A stretch of 64,000 nucleotides of DNA. Source: Thinopyrum elongatum. Taxonomy: Eukaryota > Streptophyta > Magnoliopsida > Poales > Poaceae. Position 1 is the stretch's first letter. Each line of letters starts with the position of its first letter. Positions 56,869 to 64,000 of the stretch are shown here, one piece after another. The stretch is taken from the NCBI GenBank assembly GCA_011799875.1, contig CM022302.1, positions 104,225,230 to 104,289,229 on the forward strand, written 5' to 3'. The translations under genes and the position numbers were made by a program. The notes under the pieces are model-generated. The model ran no database searches. It had not been told where the DNA came from and was given only the letters and a program-made list of their open reading frames with translations.

Positions 56869-58386
56869 ATGGTTTGGCTTCTCGATGATCACTGGGACCA
56901 TCAACACCGGTCGTACGCTATGTCGGTGCAGCAGCGGGTAATAATGAAAGTGGCCGGTATTATGAATTTCGTGTTTATTTCAAACACAAATGCCCCATAT
57001 GTAATTTTCTGATTTGCTTGTTTGTAGGAGCTTCAACCTCTGAAGATTCGGTCTCACGGGGTCAACCTTGGGGGGATGCGCTATGATGAGCGATACACAC
57101 CGTATGTAAGGGAGACAGGACTCCTCCCTTTCATTCAGTTGGTCAGCCGGTCGACGCCACCTCTCAATGCTGCAGCAATCACCGCGCTTACTGATCGTTG
57201 GAGGCCGGAGACACACAGTTTCCATCTTCGGACCGAGGAGATGACCGTGACGCTCCAGGATATTGCTATGATCGCCGGTCTTCCTATCGAGGGGAATCCT
57301 CTATGTATGAGCACTGATTCTGATGGGTGGCGCGAGCAGATGCATGCCCTTATCGGTATGGTTCCTCCGGAGCCTCGGGAACTAGAAGCAGAAGACAAGA
57401 AGAAGGAAAGAGTCGCAGCCGGTGCTCCTTTCACCTGGATTACATGGAACTTTGGTACTTGCCCCGAGGATGCTAATGAGGATGAGGTCAAGACATATGC
57501 TCATGTCTACATGTGGTACGTTATATCCAGGACTATGTTTGCTGATGGCACAGGCAAGAATGCTCCATGGATGTGGCTGAAGGCGTTGACCGTCTTCGAT
57601 AGCAAATGGAGTTGGGGTTTGGCGACACTGGCTTACTTGTATAGACAGGTAGAAAGTTGTTTCTTTTTCACTTCATTGCTACATTATCAATGCGATCTTC
57701 CTGTTAATTCAACCATGTTCTCTTTTATGTGCAGTTGGATGAAGCCTGTTGTAGGAAATCTGGAGGTATTGGTGGTTGTATGCTCGCGCTTTTTATATGG
57801 AGCTGGGAGCGATTGCCGGTTGGACGATCGAAGACCGTGAAGTACGAGGATTGGGACGACAAAGACGACCCACTACGGTTCCCCACTTGGGATTACAAGT
57901 GGGATGTGGTAAATGAGACGACGGATGATCCCTCGGTCCTGTACAAGTTGTACACGAGCGAGCTGGACGCGATTACGGCTGAGCAGGTGACTCGACATTG
58001 TATAAGTGATTCTCATGCTTCTATCGTAACTCGAAATCAATTTTGCATTCTATGCTATGTTGCAGGTGGAATGGGAGCCGTATGGAAGAGGGGATAGTTT
58101 TGGTAACCCTAGAGAGTTCGTGCTGAATCCGATGTGCACTAGGGATAGGGATCTTTGGCATATGCGGTGCCCACTCATATGCAATTGGGCGGTTGAGCTT
58201 CACCTGATATGTGCAAAATTGATTTCGAGTTACGATAGAAGCATGAGAATCACTTATACAATGTCGAGTCACCTGCTCAGCCGTAATCGTGTCCAGCTCG
58301 CTCGTGTACAACTTGTACAGGACCGAGGGATCATCCGTCATCTCATTTACCACTTCCCACTTGTAAGCCCAAGTGGGGAACCGTAG
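56869..58386 (+). CDS. Plant mobile domain protein (MAIN/PP7-long-form-like), copy 1
   Basis: Inferred exons, all phase 0 with GT-AG: 56869-56937, 57028-57648, 57735-57986, 58066-58386. The protein starts MVWLLDDHWDHQHRSYAMSV. Exon 2 holds the PMD core: LLPFIQLVSRSTPPLNAAAI, TALTDRWRPETHSFHL, MTVTLQDIAMIAGLPIEGNP and the acidic/basic linker to NAPWMWLKALTVF. Exon 3 has CMLALFIWSWERLPVGR, and exon 4, in the spacer, CTRDRDLWHMRCPLICNWAV. From about 58212 the frame runs into the antisense of its own arm and stops at 58386, so the native C-terminus is lost. PMD proteins act in transposon silencing (MAIN/MAIL1) or are carried by transposons. Likely captured or inherited cargo. Confidence 0.8.
58048..58211 (+). 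other. Single-copy spacer of the palindrome
   Basis: 164 bp holding the intron end (TGTTGCAG) and the start of exon 4 of PMD copy 1. Because this part is present once, copy 2 lacks it, and the inversion join lies inside the gene. The spacer would be the loop of a hairpin transcript. Confidence 0.85.
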
Positions 58387-59390
58387 TGGGTCGTCTTTGT
58401 CGTCCCAATCCTCGTACTTCACGGTCTTCGGTCGTCCAACCGGCAATCGCTCCCAGCTCCATATAGAAAGTGCGAGCATACAACCACCAATACCTCCAGA
58501 TTTCCTACAACAGGCTTCATCCAACTGCACATAAAAGAGAACATGGTTGAATTAACAGGAAGATTGCATTGATAATGTAGCAATGAAGTGAAAAAGAAAC
58601 AACTTTCTACCTGTCTATACAAGTAAGCCAGTGTCGCCGAACCCCAACTCCATTTGCTATCGAAGACGGTCAACGCCTTCAGCCACATCCATGGAGCATT
58701 CTTGCCTATGCCATCAGCAAACATAGTCCTGGATATAACGTACCACATGTAGACACGAGCATATGTCTTGACCTCATCCTCATTAGCATCCTCGGGGCAA
58801 GTACCAAAGTTCCATGTAATCCAGGTGAAAGGAGCACCGGCTGCGACTCTTTCCTTCTTCTTGTCTCCTGCTTCTAGTTCCCGAGGCTCCGGAGGAACCA
58901 TACCGATAAGGGCATGCATCTGCTCACGCCACCCATCATAATCGGTGCTCATACATAGAGGATTCCCCTCGATAGGAAGACCGGCGATCATAGCAATATC
59001 CTGGATCGTCACGGTCATCTCCCCGGTCCGAAGATGGAAACTGTGTGTCTCCGGCCTCCAACGATCAGTAAGCGCGGTGATTGCTGCAGCATTGAGGGGT
59101 GGCGTCGACCGGCTGACCAACTGAATGAAAGGGAGGAGTCCTGTCTCCCTTACATACGGTGTGTATCGCTCATCATAGCGCATCCCCCCAAGGTTGACCC
59201 CGGGAGACCGAATCTTCAGAGGTTGAAGCTCCTACAAACAAGCAAATCAGAAAATTACATATGGGGCATTTGTGTTTGAAATAAACACGAAATTCATAAT
59301 ACCGGCCACTTTCATTATTACCCGCTGCTGCACCGACATAGCGTACGACCGGTGTTGATGGTCCCAGTGATCATCGAGAAGCCAAACCAT
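58273..59390 (-). pseudogene. Plant mobile domain gene, copy 2, lacking last exon
   Basis: Mirror of copy 1, exons 59390-59322, 59231-58611 and 58524-58273 by pairing. The splice sites and ATG are kept. In the 254 comparable residues of the main open stretch there are nine differences from copy 1 (for example RTEEM/RTGEM, LQD/IQD, SDG/YDG, AHVY/ARVY). The gene runs into the reverse of the spacer and has no exon 4. No internal stop is seen in the shared exons. Confidence 0.75.
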
Positions 59391-60198
59391 CCTAACAATT
59401 TCAAACAAAGCATTCTTGTCAACACGATTATCTTTTCAATACAAATAAACTAAAGTAGGCCTACTATATGCAAGATTCAAAGCATATGTATCCAAAGCAT
59501 TCTTGTCAATACGAATATAATTTCAATACAAATAAACTAAACTAGGCCTACTTCATGCAAGATTCAATACAAATGTCTTTTCCATAGAAATAACATGTCA
59601 ACCTATGTATCCAAAGCATATTTTTTCAATAAAATAAACTAAACTAGGGTTGCAAAATAATAAAGATCATCTACAATTAGGTATCTAATACATGCAAGAT
59701 TCTAATCTAATCAAACAAGGGTTCCCCAAATCTTCAAAATAGCATACATTCTATGGATAGAAAGAAAGGGATCGGAGGAGAGTACCTTCTAAGATGGATT
59801 GGTGAAGAAATCCACGGACCAAATCGTCAGATCTGAAGGATTTGGGAGAGGGATTGAGAGGGGGAGAGGAGGAAGCCGCCGGCGCCGCTGCTTCTGTAAC
59901 TTGTAACTGAACGAACGAATGGGGTGTGGTGGGGAGTGTAGCGCCTAAGGGCTAGGCGCTGCACATTACATGTGTGGCGCCTAGCTCTGAGGCGCTACAC
60001 TGCTAGGTGCGGGTCCAGGGGCTACCACGCTGGACAGAGGTGCAATGCCCCAGAGCTAGGCGCTGCACCGTAGGGTGTGACGCCTGCGTGTCAGGCGCCA
60101 CTCAAAAAGGTCAGCCGAGTGAATTTGTTTTAGGGACAGTTCATTTTGTGAATTGATTTCGTCCACGAGTCAAAATTATCAAATTTGCTAGTGTTTGC

Positions 60199-60312
60199 AA
60201 GTACAGGTCTGTTAAAGTTCAAGACACAGGATATGTAACATTTAATGGCTCATACCCCAAAGATAACATATAATGCCCCCTCCCCCTCCCCCACCCACCC
60301 ACATGGATGGAG
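60199..60312. other. Copy B host sequence between the two related elements
   Basis: Matches copy A 48640-48730 (GACACAGGATATGTAACATT, TAATGGCTCATAC). A C-rich stretch at 60276-60300 is new here. CTCTTTATA (60313-60321) is the target duplication of the next element. Confidence 0.7.
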
Positions 60313-60321
60313 CTCTTTATA

Positions 60322-60842
60322 GGCAAATTTGACAATTTTGACCCGTGGATGAAATCATTTCATAAAATGAACTGCCCCTAAAAAAATTTCACTCAACTGA
60401 CCTTTTTGAGTGGCGCACGACACGAAGGCGCCACACTACACTGTGCAACGCCTGACTGACAGGCGCTACACGCCTGGCCAGCGTCGCACCCCGGACTGCC
60501 TAAAAATTACTATGTCAATGTGCAGTGTGGCGCCTAGCTCTTAGGCGCTGCACTAGTGGTTGCTTCATTTTGTAGTGGTAAATAATGCAACCACTAGTGC
60601 AACGCCTAGAAGCTAGGCGCTACACATAGCTCTCAGGCGCTGCACACTGACTTATTAATTTTCGGATCACCCGGGTGCGACGCTGGCTAGGCGTGCAGCG
60701 CCTGTCAGTTAGGCGCTGCACAGTGTAGTGTGGCGCCTTCGTGTCGGGCGCCACACAAAAAGGTCAGCTGAGTGAATTTTTTTTAGGGATAGTTCATTTT
60801 CTGAAATGATTTCATCCACGGGTCAAAATTGTCAAATTTACC
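60322..60842. mobile_element. 521-bp MITE of the same family as the palindromic element
   Basis: Starts GGCAAATTTGACAATTTTGA and ends with its complement (GTCAAATTTACC). The target duplication is CTCTTTATA at 60313-60321 against CTCTTCATA at 60843-60851 (8 of 9). Arms of about 250 bp fold on each other and contain TCA(A/G)CTGACCTTTTTG(A/T)GTGGCGC and many GCGCC motifs. In copy A the uninterrupted CTCTATATATACTGC is at 48726. No gene inside. Confidence 0.9.
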
Positions 60843-61109
60843 CTCTTCATATACTGCAAACGGCGAAGTACTAATTTCGAAAAAGCTGAAGCAACTCGTG
60901 TAAAGTTCTTCTCTTTCTGGTTTGGGTGACCTATAGATTAGAACTAAACCGAAGCAGATGCCACATCTCATATCTTTTTACCGTGCTGGCAACGCATCTC
61001 GTTTTCATCATTGGATGAACGTTCGCTCACTAGGGTTGGGAGGCAGCAGGTAACTAAGGCAGCGCTTTTGCCGCATCAAGTGCTAAGCGAGTTCTACAAC
61101 GTACTCGCT

Positions 61110-61330
61110 TACACAAGAGACAAGACTCGATTTGGCCAGCGTTTCTCCAGTTAAACGCTGCTCAAACTGGGATTCTATTCGAGTTCAACTCATGCTGCCC
61201 AACATGTTCTCGATGCCGAATTGCCTGGCTAGCCATGGGCTCCTGCACAAACCAACGTGCCCCCTCTGAGTGCAGGCGCCTGAGATGATAGAACACCTTC
61301 TCGTCCAGTTCGTTTTTGCCTGCGTGGTGT
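61110..61330 (+). pseudogene. LINE-derived zf-RVT fragment, copy C, with stop
   Basis: Same fragment as in copy B (ACTGGGATTCTATTCGAGTT, CCCAACATGTTCTCGATGCC). TGA replaces the second zinc-ligand cysteine codon near 61270, and the region upstream differs by small indels. Not functional. Confidence 0.75.
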
Positions 61331-62919
61331 CCGCCTGCAACAATGTTGCTGCTTGTGGCTATTGTTCCGTCTGAAGAAATAAGCACGTTGTTGCTTGCTG
61401 CTTGAAGGGTCGGCCTAGTATGCTTGACTGTCACCTTGGATTTTTCTTCAGACATGTTTATTCAGTTTCATCTTGGTCTTGAAGCCAAATAGTTTGATGC
61501 TTCTTCTTGAAAAGTGGAGTTCCACTCGGGAAGTAAATAATGACCAGTCTTTTGCTATGGTCAAATTAATTTCATGTGCGTGCCAGCAAAATTTGGCAAA
61601 GAACGGTGAAAAAAAAAGAAACAAGCAGCAGTGCTTGTGCGTTTTGTTGCTTCAGGAAACTTGTGAGGCAGAAGATGTCCAAGACCCATGCAATTTCTGT
61701 TGAAAGCTTTCATCCGAAATTGATGCTGATAATTGGCAACTTTTCAACCAAGCATCTGAAATGGTTTGAATCTCCCCGCAATTTTTCTTTCAATTTTCAC
61801 TGGGGGAAGATATCCCCACCTGAATTTTTTATGATTAACAGGGGCCAGAAGCCCAGATTGCCGTACATTACAACGTAGCAAGAGGGGGCTAGAGGCAGAG
61901 AAGCAAGAATACAAGACTAGGCAGCCAACTTTTAAGCTTTTCAGATAATCAGGTAAGCCTGCAGTTTCAGCAAACAAAGAGTAACCAGATAACCCATTTG
62001 TTTCAGATAATCAGATGTAAAGCCGTTGCAGCAGTGATTTGCAAGTTCGATACACACGTACATCTACACACTTGATTTGACTGGGAAGCTGTAAAGTATG
62101 CGCCTGATCATCAAATTCTCCTACTTTTGTGACGATTTTCCTTAGCTAATTTATAAAACAAGTTCAACACATTATATATAGTTCAGCGACCACAAACTAA
62201 GCCTCGATCGTTGGGTGAGCTGTTGAATTTTTAGCCAATGGTTGAACAACCACAAATCCGATCCTCATTGAAAGCGTGAGCGAAAACTCATGCATGTGCG
62301 TCGTGGGATCTTTGTCATGCGGTTGAAAACAAATAGAATAAATAAAAGGTACATAACAAATAGAAAATTCAAAATCGGAGGCAAGAATGGCTACTAAGCT
62401 TGGTTGACCAATACTTAACAGAAACTAAGTCGATCAATGAAGGAATATCAAATCCTTTTTTTACAACGATATGGGTAAGGCCACTAAAACCAAGAGAAAT
62501 TCTGCATTAGTCTATCCCGTCACAACGCTTTTGCCAGGGCCAGTATTAAGCGCGAAACGGAGCATATAGAAAAGGGACCACAAATGTTATACACTACATG
62601 AATTCTTTCAACAAAATAATGGATGGCAAAAATATAATAAGGCCATTCACAAACATTGAAACCATATATATTACTATTTCTAGAAATCTACAATGATTAA
62701 GTTAGTAGATTAATTAAGACATGTACATTGCTCAGGGTGCATTTATCTTTTTTTTACAAAAAAAAAACAAATATCTAGAACTTAATTGTGTTTTTCCAAA
62801 ACCAAATAAAATAATATGAGAAAGAAAACTCTAATGCAAACATAAATACTTTATTTGCACTTGGCACACTTCAGCTTATATGTCTCCTATTAGATTCCCA
62901 TAGGTTAGATAGATTTTTT
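61331..62919. other. Copy C non-coding host sequence
   Basis: Aligns with the H2B 3' flank of copy A and with copy B, as described for the triplicated unit. No gene or new insertion is recognised in it. Confidence 0.7.
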
Positions 62920-64000
62920 TGTAGGAGATATGCCCTAGAGGCAATAATAAATGTTATTATTTATCTCCATGTTCATAATTATGTTTATGTTCCATGCTAT
63001 AACTGCTATGGTTCTCGAGTCTGCAATAACCACGAGGCTCGGAGGAAGACTCATATGCACGTGTGGAATAATAAACGGTAAAATGTATTCCTAGTCTGGC
63101 CTCTGAGACTAGCTCAAGTGTTGCATGATGGTTCTGTTTTCCTGATCATGGGCATGACTATGCCGGCAACTTTGAGGGCACAATGTTAGCAAAACATTTG
63201 TGTTGAATCGACCCGATTGATGTTATGCTATGAGATACATTCGTCACAAGTTAATGGTTAATAACACAGAGATGGTTAACGTTTGCATGATTCCTCAGAC
63301 CATGAGAGTGTCGAGTTTCTTCATGCTTGCTTCATGAACTTTGGGGTTTGTTAAACGTCATCCGTAAATGGGTGGCTATTACGGCGGCTTACGGGTTCAT
63401 GAAAAAGTGTGTCAAGTAACTTGATATCTCAAGATTGGGATTTGCTCCTCCGGCGATGGAGAGATATCTCTGGGCCCTCTCGGTGTCACGGTATCCATCA
63501 TCGTCTGGCCAGACACTTTGTGATTTGATCATAGGGATGCCGGAACACGGTAACGAGAAAAGAGAACAATACCGGTAACGAGGTAACTAGCATAGTGGAC
63601 AAGTTGTTGATCCACGGGAATGCCAACATGTCTCACCTCGGGTATTTGTAACATATCGCGAAGCAATAGGAATAGCACACGGCAACTGGAGGTTCACTCG
63701 AATATTCATTCGTGTGGGTATAGGGGTCAATATGGGTGTCCACGGCTCCGATGTTGATCATTGATCGGAAGGGGTTCCGTGTCATGTCTATACTTCACCG
63801 AACCTATAGGGTCACACGCTTAAGGGTCATCTATCTGCTGAATACTAGACAGGAAGTCTGAGAGAAAATCACCGAAAAAGTTTCGGACACCGAAAAGTTT
63901 CGGACAGCGGAAAAGTTCCGCAGAGAGAGGTCACCGGATGAGTTCCGGTGAAACTGAAAAGTTGTTTCAGGGGATACCATTAAGTCAAAATGGTTTCGGC
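62920..64000 (+). mobile_element. Copia LTR, same family as 46056-48229, running off the window
   Basis: Starts TGTAGGAGATATGCCCTAG after a T run and matches the reverse complement of 48229 downward (GACTCATATGCACGTGTGGA, GGGCCCTCTCGGTGTCACGG, GACACTTTGTGATTTGATCA). It is visibly more diverged than the two LTRs of that element are from each other. The repeat CCGAAAAGTTTCGG occurs at 63870-63960. The end is not in the window, so solo LTR or full element cannot be decided. Confidence 0.9.

Larger units (their letters stand above)
56070..60189. mobile_element. Palindromic Mutator-type element carrying two PMD genes
   Basis: Flanked by the 9-bp duplication AGTGTTTGC (56061-56069 and 60190-60198). 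Ends are GGCAAATTTGACAATTTTGA and the inverted equivalent TCAAAATTATCAAATTTGCT. The left arm 56070-58047 and right arm 58212-60189 are both 1978 bp and inverted with no net length difference; any position p pairs with 116259-p. The spacer is 164 bp. Each arm carries a PMD gene pointing at the centre. No transposase seen, so it is non-autonomous. Copy A near 48620 has the uninterrupted AAGTGTTT site. Confidence 0.93.
48830..60950. repeat. Triplicated unit, copy B (interrupted)
   Basis: Contains the zinc-binding RT fragment, then host sequence to 49944, the LINE, host 54746-56069, the palindromic element, host 60190-60321, the 521-bp MITE, and host from 60843. About 2.67 kb without insertions. 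Confidence 0.85.
60950..62919. repeat. Triplicated unit, copy C
   Basis: Runs from the zf-RVT fragment to the copia LTR at 62920, which cuts the unit at the AGATTTTTTT stretch (compare 20540 and 55560). It is the least interrupted copy and gives empty sites for the 145-bp MITE, the fold-back element and the LINE. Confidence 0.85.

Noticed and set aside
57076..57840. A host PMD gene with its own locus
   Set aside because: It lies inside a TSD-flanked element and is mirrored exactly in the other arm, so it is transposon cargo.

Overview
The window looks like a piece of a large Triticeae (wheat-type) chromosome. The grounds are a plant histone H2B gene with plant histone promoter motifs, an Au-type SINE, LTRs of the Angela/WIS/BARE-1 type, an Athila-clade (Sabrina/WHAM-like) LTR, and deep nesting of transposons with clear target-site duplications (TSDs). 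The only intact host protein gene I can support is H2B at 14395-14802. An organellar-type aspartyl-tRNA synthetase fragment at 3170-3800 (minus) is broken. Almost everything else is mobile DNA or its remains. Family names come from recall of typical sequences, not from a search.

Layout. 1-5810: host sequence with a small MITE, an Au SINE, the AspRS pseudogene and a CpG-rich block. 5811-7541: Angela solo LTR. 7951-11294: Athila-type solo LTR split by a second Angela solo LTR (9474-11223). 11295-14394: repeat-rich flank and H2B promoter. 14395-14802: H2B. From about 14.9 kb to 62.9 kb a unit of about 2.65 kb (insertions removed) occurs three times in tandem. Copy A is opened by a 145-bp MITE, a fold-back Mutator-type element (16047-19261, itself holding a small Helitron candidate and a CACTA element), a repeat-array element (19.7-20.4 kb), an Angela copia element (20834-38279) containing a complete Athila-type gypsy element (24560-34748), and a minus-strand copia element (38555-48229). 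Copy B is opened by a nearly intact LINE (49945-54745, minus) and two related 9-bp-TSD elements, 56070-60189 and 60322-60842. Copy C runs to 62919, where another copia LTR starts and leaves the window.

The three copies act as controls for each other: an insertion in one copy can be compared with the empty site in another, so the ends and TSDs of most elements can be read directly. Copies B and C carry a LINE-derived zinc-binding reverse-transcriptase fragment where copy A carries H2B.

The most unusual object is the 4120-bp element at 56070-60189. It is a near-perfect palindrome with two arms of 1978 bp and a 164-bp spacer, flanked by a 9-bp TSD. Each arm carries a plant-mobile-domain (PMD, MAIN/PP7-long-form-like) gene, facing each other, and the last exon sits in the spacer. 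No transposase is visible. Such a structure could mobilise a captured gene and could also give hairpin RNA against the PMD family; the second point is inference.
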